From the NCBI RefSeq assembly GCF_002101395.1, contig NZ_CP019706.1, positions 558,001 through 622,000 on the forward strand: a DNA stretch of 64,000 nt, written 5' to 3'. Source of the stretch: Pantoea alhagi. GTDB lineage: Bacteria; Pseudomonadota; Gammaproteobacteria; Enterobacterales; Enterobacteriaceae. The translations under genes were made by a program, and so were the position numbers. Position 1 is the stretch's first letter. The number at the start of each line of letters is the position of its first letter. A model generated the notes under the pieces. The model saw only the letters and a list, made by a program, of their open reading frames with translations, was not told the DNA's origin and made no database searches. Positions 41,858-54,917 of the stretch are shown in pieces.

Positions 41858-41990
41858 GCGCTGTGTTCCCCGTCGGGAACGAAGCGCATATTAAGGGGAG
41901 TGTGCGTAGCCGTCAACGATTTTTCTCACTGCGGCGTTCGTTTGCCTGCTTTTTCATCTAACTGGCTTTTTTTAGCGCAAAATAAGGCAT

Positions 41991-42722
41991 TTATGCGCGC
42001 CAGAGACAGCTCCCGCCTTTTTTCATCACCAAATCCAGGCGCTGTTCATGCGCTATGACCTCTTCATCACTGGCAGCCACCACGCGCAGGCCGGACGTTC
42101 GTGCCACACGCTGAATATACTCACCGCCACCGGCATCCTGCTGCTGTTCGCCATCCAGGGAGAACGCCAGCGATGTCTGCCCGCCGGTCATGGTCAGGAA
42201 CACTTCCGCCAGGATTTCGGCATCGAGCAATGCCCCGTGCAGGGTTCGCTTGCTGTTATCGATCTCATAACGCGAGCAGAGCGCATCGAGACTGTTACGT
42301 TTGCCCGGGAACAGCTTACGCGCCATCAGCAGGCTATCGGTAATTTGACAGAAGGTTTCCGTTTTACCGATGCCCCGGTTCAGCTTGCTGAATTCATAAT
42401 CCATAAAGCCGATATCGAACGACGCGTTATGAATCACCAATTCCGCGCCACGGATGTAATCCAGAAACTCGTCCGCTATTTCGCCGAAGGTCGGTTTATC
42501 CATCAAAAATTCATCGGCAATACCGTGAACGCCGAATGCTTCCGGATCCACCAGCCGATCTGGCTTCAGGTACATATGGAAATTGTTGCCGGTCAGACGG
42601 CGGTTGATGATCTCCACCGCACCGATTTCAATGATGCGATGGCCCTCGTAATGAACTCCCACCATATTCATACCGGTGGTTTCTGTATCGAGAACGATCT
42701 GGCGTGTAATTGCTGTGCTCAT
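41991..42722 (-). CDS. dnaQ: DNA polymerase III epsilon subunit (3'-5' proofreading exonuclease)
   Basis: 243 residues, DEDDh exonuclease: VLDTETTGM (Asp, Glu; Exo I), HNASFDIGFMDYE (Exo II Asp), and HGALLDAEILAEV (Exo III His, Asp). The C-terminal tail binds alpha; the clamp-binding element QTSLAFSL is present. It is divergent from rnhA; the two starts are 52 bp apart, as in E. coli. It is read towards tRNA-Asp. Confidence 0.98.
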   Translation of the reverse strand: MSTAITRQIVLDTETTGMNMVGVHYEGHRIIEIGAVEIINRRLTGNNFHMYLKPDRLVDPEAFGVHGIADEFLMDKPTFGEIADEFLDYIRGAELVIHNASFDIGFMDYEFSKLNRGIGKTETFCQITDSLLMARKLFPGKRNSLDALCSRYEIDNSKRTLHGALLDAEILAEVFLTMTGGQTSLAFSLDGEQQQDAGGGEYIQRVARTSGLRVVAASDEEVIAHEQRLDLVMKKGGSCLWRA

Positions 42723-42774
42723 AAGGCTCGTTTATGTCAGACTTGGCGTTTTATCAGGAGGAAGTCTACCAGAG

Positions 42775-43242
42775 ATGCGCAAACAGGTAGAAATTTTCAC
42801 CGATGGCTCTTGCCTCGGTAATCCCGGCCCTGGCGGCTATGGCGCTATTTTACGCTATCGCCAGCATGAAAAAACCTTTAGCGCCGGTTTTTATCGCACC
42901 ACCAATAATCGCATGGAAATGATGGCGGCGATCGTCGCGCTGGAAGCGCTGACCCAGCCCTGTGAAATCACTCTCAGCACCGATAGCCAGTATTTGCGTC
43001 AGGGCATTACCAGCTGGATCCATAACTGGAAAAAGCGTGGCTGGAAGACGGCAGATAAAAAGCCGGTTAAGAATGTCGATTTATGGCAGCGGCTCGATGC
43101 GGCGCTCAGCCATCATCACATTAACTGGGAGTGGGTTAAAGGTCACGCTGGGCATCCGGAGAATGAGCGCTGCGATGAACTGGCGCGCTCCGCTGCGGCC
43201 AATCCATCGTTTGAAGATATCGGCTATCAGCCGGAATCCTGA
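42775..43242 (+). CDS. rnhA: Ribonuclease HI
   Basis: 155 residues, as in E. coli. Catalytic DEDD residues: Asp10 (FTDGSCLGNPG), Glu48 (NRMEMMAA), Asp70 (STDSQY) and Asp134 (ENERCDELA), with the basic protrusion WKKRGWKTADKKPV. It degrades RNA in RNA-DNA hybrids. ATG 42775 gives the exact family N-terminus MRKQVEIFTDG; AGGAGG lies rather far (13 nt) upstream. Its 3' end overlaps convergent yafS by 16 bp. Confidence 0.98.
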   Translation: MRKQVEIFTDGSCLGNPGPGGYGAILRYRQHEKTFSAGFYRTTNNRMEMMAAIVALEALTQPCEITLSTDSQYLRQGITSWIHNWKKRGWKTADKKPVKNVDLWQRLDAALSHHHINWEWVKGHAGHPENERCDELARSAAANPSFEDIGYQPES

Positions 43243-43961
43243 TCGTCCAGCGAATGCAGCTGGCGCGTGGCATTAACCGTAGCGCGTAACTTTACTTTGC
43301 TGGCCAGCTTTCTCGCTGGCGTCATGATAAGCGGCAGCGTGCGTTTGCGGGCCACCATGATATTGAGACAGCCCAGCGCAGGCACGTGCCGGCTCATCAT
43401 CAGTCCGCCCTGGCGATTCCAGGGCACCACCTGAAAACTGCTGCGGTAGACGACCTCATAGTTCAGCAGGCTTAGCCAGTCGAGCAGCCGCATCTGGCTG
43501 AACATGCGCCCGCTCCAGGGTGGACGGCGGTGCAGACCTGGGATCAGCTTGCCTACACCCAGCAGGCTTAGCGGATTAAAACCAGTAATGACTATCCAGC
43601 CATCATCAATCAATACGCGGTCGACTTCACGCAGAATGCGGTGCGGATCCTGACTCCAGCTTAACGTATGCGCCAGCAAACAGGCATCGATCGATTTTGC
43701 CTCAAAGGGTAAATGCATCGGGTCGGCAATCACCTGCACTTGCTGTCCCTCATTCCCTACGCTGACCTGATGCGAAATAGCACAGGCCTGCGTATCAATC
43801 TCTACGCTCAGGTTGCCGATTTTTAACAGATGAAAACCATACAGTTTGCCAAGGCAGGGCTGTAAATGTTGGGTTAACGCATCGCGGAACGACTCTCCCC
43901 ACGGCATATCACGCCATGAATGCGGTGCGGTCAGAATTTGACGTGTTTTAGCTGGCTTCAT
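43227..43961 (-). CDS. yafS: YafS, putative SAM-dependent methyltransferase
   Basis: 244 residues, class I methyltransferase (Methyltransf_11-like): the binding-site region is replaced by LSVEIDTQACAISHQ, with ADPMHLPFEAKSIDACLLAHTLSWSQDPHRILREVDRVLIDDG as the conserved core. The usual GxGxG motif is poorly kept. Function unknown in E. coli too. Divergent from gloB (42 bp between starts). Confidence 0.9.
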   Translation of the reverse strand: MKPAKTRQILTAPHSWRDMPWGESFRDALTQHLQPCLGKLYGFHLLKIGNLSVEIDTQACAISHQVSVGNEGQQVQVIADPMHLPFEAKSIDACLLAHTLSWSQDPHRILREVDRVLIDDGWIVITGFNPLSLLGVGKLIPGLHRRPPWSGRMFSQMRLLDWLSLLNYEVVYRSSFQVVPWNRQGGLMMSRHVPALGCLNIMVARKRTLPLIMTPARKLASKVKLRATVNATRQLHSLDDQDSG

Positions 43962-44003
43962 GTTCTACCATCAGTGTTCCTTCACGACGTGCGAGAGGTG
44001 TGT

Positions 44004-44759
44004 ATGAATCTTAACAGTATCCCAGCATTTAAGGATAACTACATCTGGACATTAACTGATAACCAGGGTCAATGCCTGATTGTCGATCCGGGCGAAGCGG
44101 CACCTGTGCTGGCCGCTATTCAGCAGCAGCAATGGACACCGGTGGCTATCCTGCTCACGCATCATCATCAAGACCATGTTGGCGGCGTAAAAGAACTGTT
44201 AACAAAATGGCCAAATCTTGTGGTGTATGGACCGCAAGAGACACAAGATAAAGGCGCTACGCAAATCGTTTATGAAGGCGATACCCTGCCTGTTTTAGGC
44301 TGCGAATTTAGAGTAATTTTTACGCCCGGCCACACTTTAGGACATATCTCATATTACAGTGAACCTTATCTTTTCTGTGGTGATACGATGTTTTCCGGCG
44401 GTTGCGGACGCCTTTTTGAAGGCACACCAGAACAAATGTATGAATCATTTCAAAAGCTTGCTGAACTACCTGATGAGACGCTGGTTTGCTGTGCTCATGA
44501 GTACACGCTCTCTAACTTAAAATTTGCTAACGCTACGCTGCCGCAAGATATGGAAATAAATCGCTATTATCAGAAAATTAAGGAGTTACGCGCCAAAAAC
44601 AGCAGTACTTTGCCCACAAAACTGGGGCTCGAACGGCAAATAAATTTATTTTTACGTACGCAAGACGCTGATTTACAAAGCGCCCTCGGCTTCAAAGTCC
44701 CACCTCAGCACGCATGGGACGTTTTTGCCCTGCTACGTCAGAAGAAGGATGATTTTTGA
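44004..44759 (+). CDS. gloB: Hydroxyacylglutathione hydrolase (glyoxalase II)
   Basis: 251 residues, metallo-beta-lactamase fold with the zinc motif THHHQDHVGG, GHTLGHI, and FCGDTMFSGGCGRLFEGTPEQM. It hydrolyses S-D-lactoylglutathione to D-lactate and glutathione. ATG 44004 follows GAGAGGTG. The gene is AT-richer than its neighbours, as is mltD after it. Confidence 0.97.
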   Translation: MNLNSIPAFKDNYIWTLTDNQGQCLIVDPGEAAPVLAAIQQQQWTPVAILLTHHHQDHVGGVKELLTKWPNLVVYGPQETQDKGATQIVYEGDTLPVLGCEFRVIFTPGHTLGHISYYSEPYLFCGDTMFSGGCGRLFEGTPEQMYESFQKLAELPDETLVCCAHEYTLSNLKFANATLPQDMEINRYYQKIKELRAKNSSTLPTKLGLERQINLFLRTQDADLQSALGFKVPPQHAWDVFALLRQKKDDF

Positions 44760-44829
44760 TTTTTCTGGTTGTGTTGTTGGTCGCCAGCACGTATCATTGC
44801 TCGTCTTTTAAGCAACCATTGACACACAC

Positions 44830-46212
44830 ATGAAGACTAGAGCGATTATCCTTCTCGCCTCGGTCTTGCTGATGGGATGTCAGGCATCGCGACATGATGC
44901 CAACATTCCTGAACAGCATGCCCAGAGTCTGTCTTCAGCTGGTCAAGATGAGAATGAAAAATTTACAGATCGTATGTTATCCCCGCGTTGGCAGGATGAT
45001 GGAACGGCCCTTACTCAGGACCAGGATTTGTGGAATTACATTCGCGACGGGCTGAAGATGGAGGTTCCGGAAAACCCCCGGATCCGAGAGCAGAAACAAA
45101 AGTATTTAAGAAACAAGAGCTATCTCCACGATGTGACTTTACGGGCAGAGCCGTATATGTACTGGATAGTCGAGCAGATTAAGCAACGTAAGATGCCGAT
45201 GGAACTGGTACTACTACCCATAGTGGAGAGCGCTTTTAACCCCCACGCCACATCTGCTGCAAATGCCGCAGGCATCTGGCAGATTGTGCCGAGTACGGGG
45301 CGGAATTACGGTTTAAAACAAAATCAGTGGTATGACGGCCGACGCGATATTGTCGCATCGACCCGAGCGGTTTTAGATATGATGGAACGTCTGAACGGAA
45401 TGTTCGACGGAGACTGGTTGTTGACCATCGCTGCCTATAACAGCGGCGAAGGGCGCGTGCTGAAAGCGATTAAACAAAATAAAGCGCGCGGCAAGCCAAC
45501 CGATTTCTGGCATCTTTCTCTACCGCGCGAGACCACGCTGTACGTGCCTAAAATGCTGGCGTTGCAGGATATCCTGAAAAACAACAAGCGTTATGGCGTA
45601 CGCTTACCGGCACCGAATGAAAGTCGGGCGCTGGCGCGTGTTGAAGTGGGTCAGCAGATAGAACTGACGCAGGCGGCAGAAATGGCTGGCTTGTCAGTGA
45701 CCAGGCTGAAAAACTACAACACCGGCTATAAACGCGGCGCTACCGCGCCTAACGGACCACACTATATTATGGTCCCGAAAGCGAATGTCGCTCAGTTACG
45801 TAATTCGCTGGCTTCTGGCGATATTGCAGCGGTTCAGCCAACGCGTTTGGCCACAGCGAGCAGCCGCAGTTATAAGGTACGTAATGGTGACACGCTGTCA
45901 GGCATAGCCAGCCGGATGGGCGTTTCAGTAAAAGAGTTGCAGCGCACCAATAACTTGCGCGGTAACAAGATTAAACCGGGACAGACGCTCACCTTTGGCA
46001 GTGGCGTGACAGGAAGTGAACTGGCCGATAACGGCAACAGCATCACCTATAAGGTCCGTAAGGGTGATTCTCTTGCCAGTATTGCACGTCGACATGGTGT
46101 AAATATCAAAGACGTCAAGCGCTGGAACAGCGTGCTGAGCGACAGTAGTTCGATTCAGCCGGGTGATAAAATTACCCTGTTCGTTAAAAACAACGCGACG
46201 CCAGACAGTTAA
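44830..46212 (+). CDS. mltD: Membrane-bound lytic murein transglycosylase D (lipoprotein)
   Basis: 460 residues. Lipobox LLMGCQAS (Cys at 17), an SLT domain with catalytic Glu in PIVESAFNPHA and GIWQIVPSTGRNYG, and two C-terminal LysM domains starting at SYKVRNGDTLSGIASRMG and TYKVRKGDSLASIARRHG. An outer-membrane enzyme that cleaves peptidoglycan glycan strands with 1,6-anhydro product. It follows gloB by 70 bp and ends at a strong bidirectional terminator. Confidence 0.97.
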   Translation: MKTRAIILLASVLLMGCQASRHDANIPEQHAQSLSSAGQDENEKFTDRMLSPRWQDDGTALTQDQDLWNYIRDGLKMEVPENPRIREQKQKYLRNKSYLHDVTLRAEPYMYWIVEQIKQRKMPMELVLLPIVESAFNPHATSAANAAGIWQIVPSTGRNYGLKQNQWYDGRRDIVASTRAVLDMMERLNGMFDGDWLLTIAAYNSGEGRVLKAIKQNKARGKPTDFWHLSLPRETTLYVPKMLALQDILKNNKRYGVRLPAPNESRALARVEVGQQIELTQAAEMAGLSVTRLKNYNTGYKRGATAPNGPHYIMVPKANVAQLRNSLASGDIAAVQPTRLATASSRSYKVRNGDTLSGIASRMGVSVKELQRTNNLRGNKIKPGQTLTFGSGVTGSELADNGNSITYKVRKGDSLASIARRHGVNIKDVKRWNSVLSDSSSIQPGDKITLFVKNNATPDS

Positions 46213-46235
46213 GCTTCCTGCACAGGATAGCTGTC

Positions 46236-46266
46236 AAAAAAGCCGATCTTTCGATCGGCTTTTTTT
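46236..46266. terminator. Bidirectional terminator of mltD and yafD
   Basis: Stem AGCCGATC (46241-46248) / GATCGGCT (46253-46260) with TTTC loop, flanked by five A and six or more T residues, so usable in both directions. Confidence 0.92.
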
Positions 46267-47068
46267 ATGGCGTCTCAGAGCCTGAAGAGGCAAATTCAAC
46301 CAGCAGTGGATTGTGATCGGATGCGCGCGTTACCAGTACTGAGGCTTCCGTCACCTGTAGCTCGCGATAGAAAACAAAGTCCAGTGGACGCCCAAAGGCC
46401 TTACGCCGATGATCGTCAGTGAAGCGTACTTCCCGTAACCCCATATCTCGTGCAAAGCGATACAGGGCATTCATGCGCTGTCGACTCCATGCATTAAAGT
46501 CACCGGCCATGATAACCGGCCCGTTATGATGCGCTAACTGTTCGCCGATAGGTCCCAGCTGTTTGCTGTAAACATCAATGCCAAGACTGAAATTAACCGC
46601 ATGAATATTTACTACCATCAACATTCTGCCATCCGGCAGAGGATAAGCCGTTATTAATGCCGATTTCGCTAACCGCAGCAACGGCTCGCGCTCGCGCAGT
46701 GGACAGCAATAAACCGGATGCGCCGCCGCCAGCGTCATGACGCCTGAGGGGTGCTGGGGCAGAACAAAGGCAGGCACCTGATCGGCCGCCAGATAATTTG
46801 AAGTGGCGAAACGTACCAGTTCTGGCGTGGTTTGCGCTTCCTGCAATAATACCAGCTGTGCATCTTTGCCAAACGTTTGTAACACCGAAAGCCAGTCAGC
46901 TCGCTGCTGCTTGAAGATATTCCATACCAGTACGCGTAGCGTTACTCCTGGGGTGATTGGCGCGCCTGGCGGAAGCGCTTGCCCTACAGGCAGCATAGCG
47001 CTGGGCGGAAAGATCCTTTCCGCTGGCTGGCCAGCTACATACCTCATGGCATAGGTTTTTTTCCGCAC
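46265..47068 (-). CDS. yafD: YafD, endonuclease/exonuclease/phosphatase (EEP) family protein
   Basis: 267 residues, close to E. coli YafD. EEP core: LVWNIFKQQRADWL, LLQEAQTTPEL (metal Glu), MVVNIHAVNFS, IMAGDFNAWS (Asp, Asn) and ASDHNPLLVEF (catalytic Asp-His). No signal peptide. The natural substrate is not established. Divergent from the LysR gene yafC. Confidence 0.93.
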   Translation of the reverse strand: MRKKTYAMRYVAGQPAERIFPPSAMLPVGQALPPGAPITPGVTLRVLVWNIFKQQRADWLSVLQTFGKDAQLVLLQEAQTTPELVRFATSNYLAADQVPAFVLPQHPSGVMTLAAAHPVYCCPLREREPLLRLAKSALITAYPLPDGRMLMVVNIHAVNFSLGIDVYSKQLGPIGEQLAHHNGPVIMAGDFNAWSRQRMNALYRFARDMGLREVRFTDDHRRKAFGRPLDFVFYRELQVTEASVLVTRASDHNPLLVEFASSGSETP

Positions 47069-47262
47069 AATACCGCCCGTTTCTGAAAAATGTCTGTTAC
47101 TGAATTACTGCTTTCAGTTATAGGGGCTTCAGCAGAGAGTTTCAATCAAAGCTGCTGAATTTACCTTTCGGACAGGCAAGCAAATGTTACGATAGCAACA
47201 AACTCAGCATATCCGCGATCCGTCCCGCAGTGGGAATCAATATATTTACGACAGGAGCAGAT

Positions 47263-48162
47263 GTGAAAGCGTCTTCAGAAGAGCTAAAAATTTTTGTTGC
47301 CGTAGTGGAAAGCGGTAGCTTTAGCCGGGCAGCAAAGCAGCTCGAACTGGCTCCTTCTGCGGTGAGTCGTGCAGTAAAAAAGCTGGAGGCGAAGCTGGGA
47401 GTGGAGCTACTGACGCGTACGACACGGCAAATCAATCTGACGCAGGAAGGTGAAGGCTATTTCCGTAAAGTGCAAAAACTCCTGCAGGAGATGGCAGCGG
47501 CGGAAAATGAGCTAATGGAAAGCCGTCAGGTACCGCGTGGACTGCTGCGTGTAGATGCGGCGACGCCCGTGGTTTTACACTTGTTGACGCCAATGGTTGA
47601 ACCTTTCCGTCAACGCTATCCAGAGGTAACTTTATCTCTGCTCTCCTCTGAAACCTTCATCAACCTGATTGAACGCAAGGTGGATGTCGCCATTCGCGCC
47701 GGCAATCTGACAGACTCCAGCCTGCGCGCGCGGCCTTTATTTAGCAGCTACCGTAAACTGATCGCCTCCCCTGCCTATCTTGCACGTAATGGCATCCCGG
47801 TAAAGGTGGATGAACTTGCGTTACACAGCTGCCTGGGATTTATCGAAACGCCCGCTCTTAATCGTTGGCCTGTCGCTCAGCCAGATGGCGAGCTCTATAC
47901 GATCCAGCCAACGATCTCGGCTAATAGCGGTGAGACCCTGAAACAACTTTGTCTTGCTGGCAACGGCATTGCCTGCCTGTCTGACTATATGATCAATAAA
48001 GAACTTGAGACGGGTAGCCTGGTTGAGGTGTTAGCTGAGAAGCGCTTACCGGTTGCCATGCCATTTAATGCGGTATATTACAGCGATCGTGCCGTTAATA
48101 ATCGTGTCCGGGCATTTATCGATTTTCTGAGCGAATGGATTAACATTCATAACGTGTCATAA
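47263..48162 (+). CDS. yafC: YafC, LysR-family transcriptional regulator
   Basis: 299 residues. N-terminal winged HTH SGSFSRAAKQLELAPSAVSRAVKKLEAKLG (residues ~16-45) and a LysR substrate-binding domain (LRVDAATPVVLHLL onward). The sequence tracks E. coli YafC through to LSDYMI and VYYSDRAV. The start is GTG 47263, with AGGAG 5 nt upstream, giving the conserved KASSEELKIFVAVVESG start. Target genes are unknown; dkgB, near here in E. coli, is absent. Confidence 0.92.
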   Translation: MKASSEELKIFVAVVESGSFSRAAKQLELAPSAVSRAVKKLEAKLGVELLTRTTRQINLTQEGEGYFRKVQKLLQEMAAAENELMESRQVPRGLLRVDAATPVVLHLLTPMVEPFRQRYPEVTLSLLSSETFINLIERKVDVAIRAGNLTDSSLRARPLFSSYRKLIASPAYLARNGIPVKVDELALHSCLGFIETPALNRWPVAQPDGELYTIQPTISANSGETLKQLCLAGNGIACLSDYMINKELETGSLVEVLAEKRLPVAMPFNAVYYSDRAVNNRVRAFIDFLSEWINIHNVS

Positions 48163-48325
48163 ATCGCCCGCGTCGTCAGTTATGTTAAAGCGCTGGCATG
48201 TTCAGTTTCCGGGATATTTGCTGAACTGAGCGGTAGCTGGCTCAGCTTTTGTTACGCGAAGCAGTGTTTGAGCGTGGCCTGATAGCGGAATAAGGGGATG
48301 ATTTTCTGAAACCGAAAAAGCAAAA

Positions 48326-48349
48326 AGCCCTGACATTACTGTCAGGGCT
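48326..48349 (-). terminator. Terminator at the end of the rRNA operon
   Basis: Ten-pair stem AGCCCTGACA (48326-48335) / TGTCAGGGCT (48340-48349); on the minus strand it is followed by TTTTTG. It is 13 nt past the 3' end of tRNA-Asp, the last gene of the rrn operon. It may also serve yafC. Confidence 0.85.
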
Positions 48350-48362
48350 ATTACTAATAGAG

Positions 48363-48439
48363 TGGCGGTGCGGACGGGACTCGAACCCGCGACCCCCGGC
48401 GTGACAGGCCGGTATTCTAACCGACTGAACTACCGCACC
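48363..48439 (-). tRNA. tRNA-Asp (GTC), distal gene of the rRNA operon
   Basis: 77 nt with encoded CCA, anticodon GTC; identical to the tRNA at 41781-41857. It follows the 5S gene by 71 nt, as aspU follows rrfH in E. coli. Confidence 0.97.
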
Positions 48440-48510
48440 ACCGAATACTGCATTACCAGCGGGGTCTCGCTGATAACCGGTGTTACCTTTTCAGGTATTA
48501 CCTTAATTTG

Positions 48511-48630
48511 ATGCCTGGCAGTTCCCTACTCTCGCATGGGGAGGCCCCACACTACCATCGGCGCTGCGGCGTTTCACTTCTGAGTTCGGCATGGGGTCAG
48601 GTGGGACCACCGCGCTCTCGCCGCCAGGCA
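48511..48630 (-). rRNA. rrf: 5S ribosomal RNA
   Basis: 120 nt; the minus strand begins TGCCTGGCGGC and ends GCCAGGCAT, with the standard CCCACCTGACCCCATGCC and GCGAGAGTAGGGAACTG blocks of enterobacterial 5S. Confidence 0.97.
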
Positions 48631-48831
48631 AATTCTTTGTGCACGGAACGTCTCTTTTGCGCTGCTGCGGCGTTGGCTGCATTCGCATAACCCCGTTACA
48701 TACCTCAGTATGCGCCGGCGTTATGTCTCATTTGCCGCCTGGCTTCAGCACAAAATCGTTCGTTCCCGCTAATTTCTTATCCGGTCAACAAAGCTGAAAA
48801 CTCTCAATTCCCAAAACGCTTCCGGCGTTGT
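48631..48831 (-). repeat. Enlarged 23S-5S spacer with an imperfect palindromic element
   Basis: 201 nt against roughly 92 nt in E. coli. The middle (about 48655-48745) has a long imperfect inverted repeat: GCGGC...CATAACCCCG on one side and CGGCGTTATG...GCCGC on the other. It looks like a small non-coding palindromic insertion that would be trimmed from pre-rRNA. Confidence 0.55.
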
Positions 48832-51736
<2,905 letters not shown>

Positions 51737-51908
51737 TCACAACCCGCAAGCGTCTTGCGACACTCGTGAGTGCGAGAATTGAGAGAATCGTGAACAACAA
51801 TAAAGTTGTTCCGTTTTCAATTTTCAGCTTGTTTCCGGATTGTTAAAGAGCAAAACTTCACAGTACATTCGCAAATGCACTCTGGAGTGTTCATCAACCA
51901 GCGGTTGA

Positions 51909-51984
51909 TGGTGGAGCTAAGCGGGATCGAACCGCTGACCTCCTGCGTGCAAGGCAGGCGCTCTCCCAGCTGAGCTATAGCCCC
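51909..51984 (-). tRNA. tRNA-Ala (TGC)
   Basis: 76 nt including CCA: GGGGCTATAGCTCAGC 5' part, anticodon TGC in CTTGCACGC, T-arm GGTTCGATCCC. Spacer tRNA of the rrn operon. Confidence 0.97.
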
Positions 51985-52097
51985 AGATGTGTTGTAAAAC
52001 CCGCGAAGAACCGAAATTCTTTTTCAGGCAAGGCGTACGTTCGGGAACGTTTACTGTGGTAAACGACCGGGCGTATAACGCAGCTTGAGAAAGAATT

Positions 52098-52174
<77 letters not shown>

Positions 52175-52246
52175 GCCGGGGTTTTACTGCTCATTACTTC
52201 TATCAGACAATCTGTGTGAGCACTTCACGGTCGGGATTCAGCATGG

Positions 52247-53788
<1,542 letters not shown>

Positions 53789-53907
53789 AAAAGTCTGATG
53801 CTCGAGAAAAACGTCGTAATGAATTACGTGTTCACTCTGAGACTTGATACTGCAATTATTTTTGCGATATCCCGTCCGTGAGTGCCCACACAGATTGTCT
53901 GATAAAT

Positions 53908-53919
53908 TGTTAAAGAGCA
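53908..53919 (-). promoter_or_regulatory. rrn boxA antitermination site
   Basis: The minus strand reads TGCTCTTTAACA, the standard boxA bound by NusB-NusE, between the P2 promoter and 16S. A second copy of the same motif lies in the 16S-23S spacer just upstream of 23S (about 51843-51854). Confidence 0.85.
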
Positions 53920-53958
53920 GTGCGACCGGCGCTTCGTGCCGTTGTCGCGAGGTGGCGT

Positions 53959-53986
53959 ATATTACGCTTTCCTCTTACAGAGTCAA
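53959..53986 (-). promoter_or_regulatory. rrn P2 promoter
   Basis: -35 TTGACT (53986-53981), 16-bp spacer, -10 TAATAT (53964-53959) on the minus strand, about 170 nt before the 16S gene. Confidence 0.8.
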
Positions 53987-54080
53987 CCCCTTTTTTCAGA
54001 AGTTTTTCTCCGGCGATTCATCTTACTGAACCGCTCAACACCGCGTGGCGTAAGCCGTTGTGCCGTGTCGATGGAGGCGC

Positions 54081-54108
54081 ATTATAGGGAGTTCTTGAGA
54101 CCTCGCAA
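54081..54108 (-). promoter_or_regulatory. rrn P1 promoter
   Basis: -10 TATAAT (54086-54081) with a GC-rich discriminator GCGCCTCC typical of stringently controlled P1, and -35 TTGCGA (54108-54103) at 16 bp. It lies about 120 bp upstream of P2, as in E. coli. Any UP/Fis sites would lie in the gmhB 3' region. The 53789-54163 gap contains only this leader (P1, P2, boxA). Confidence 0.8.
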
Positions 54109-54163
54109 GCGCTAATTTCAACTTTTTTGCTGTTCGCTGAAATTTCGCGCAGAACGCCTGTTT

Positions 54164-54724
54164 TTAACCCTGTTTTATACGTTTCGGTAGCTCTGCAAGG
54201 CTATCTATTACCCAATCGGCCAACTTCTCGCCTTCCGCAGTAACTGGTTTACCGCTGCGTACTAATACTGTTGTGCCCACGCCTGCTGCTTTGCCTGCCT
54301 GAACATCATCGATTTTATCGCCAACCATATAAGAAGCAGCCATATCGATATTCAGCTCTTTCATTGCGCTAAGCAGCATACCGGGCTGTGGTTTACGGCA
54401 ATCGCATTGCTGGCGATAGCTTTCTACCGCAGCCTCAGGATGGTGTGGACAATAATAGATCCCATCCAAATCCACCTCTCTGTCTGCCAGCGACCAGTCC
54501 ATCCACTCTGTGAGCTGCATAAACTGATCTTCACTAAACATTCCGCGCGCGATACCGGACTGGTTAGTCACCAGCACCAGCGCATACCCCATTTTCTTCA
54601 GTTCCTGCATCGCCTCAATGGCACCATCAATAAACTGAAAAGCATCAATCTCATGGACATAGCCATGATCCACATTTACTGTGCCATCGCGATCAAGAAA
54701 TATCGCCGGGACTTTAGCCGTCAC
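54164..54724 (-). CDS. gmhB: D-glycero-beta-D-manno-heptose-1,7-bisphosphate 7-phosphatase GmhB
   Basis: 186 residues, HAD-IIIA. Motif I FLDRDGTVN (two Asp), VTNQSGIARG (motif II), a zinc loop YYCPHHPEA...QQCDCRKPQPG (Cys/His ligands), and MVGDKIDDVQA (motif IV). It removes the C7 phosphate in ADP-heptose synthesis, later in the same pathway as GmhA at 3.6 kb. It lies directly upstream of the rrn promoters and reads towards them, as in E. coli. Confidence 0.96.
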   Translation of the reverse strand: MTAKVPAIFLDRDGTVNVDHGYVHEIDAFQFIDGAIEAMQELKKMGYALVLVTNQSGIARGMFSEDQFMQLTEWMDWSLADREVDLDGIYYCPHHPEAAVESYRQQCDCRKPQPGMLLSAMKELNIDMAASYMVGDKIDDVQAGKAAGVGTTVLVRSGKPVTAEGEKLADWVIDSLAELPKRIKQG

Positions 54725-54813
54725 GTAGTAACTCCTGCTGCCTGATTTGTCGCTCAGTATCGCATGATTGCAATAAAAGAGAGAATGGCAGATTGAATCT
54801 CTCTGATTGATTT

Positions 54814-54829
54814 AGACGTCTGGATGCCT
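54814..54829. promoter_or_regulatory. MetJ box of metNIQ
   Basis: Perfect met box AGACGTCT (54814-54821) followed in register by GGATGCCT (5 of 8). The same arrangement precedes metN in E. coli and supports SAM/MetJ repression of the methionine importer. Confidence 0.85.
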
Positions 54830-54917
54830 TACCATCCGTTTCAAATTTTGTCGCGATAGTAAGACAAAAGAAAAAACACCACGGACAACTTCACCGCAAC
54901 AGATAACTAATAACTCA

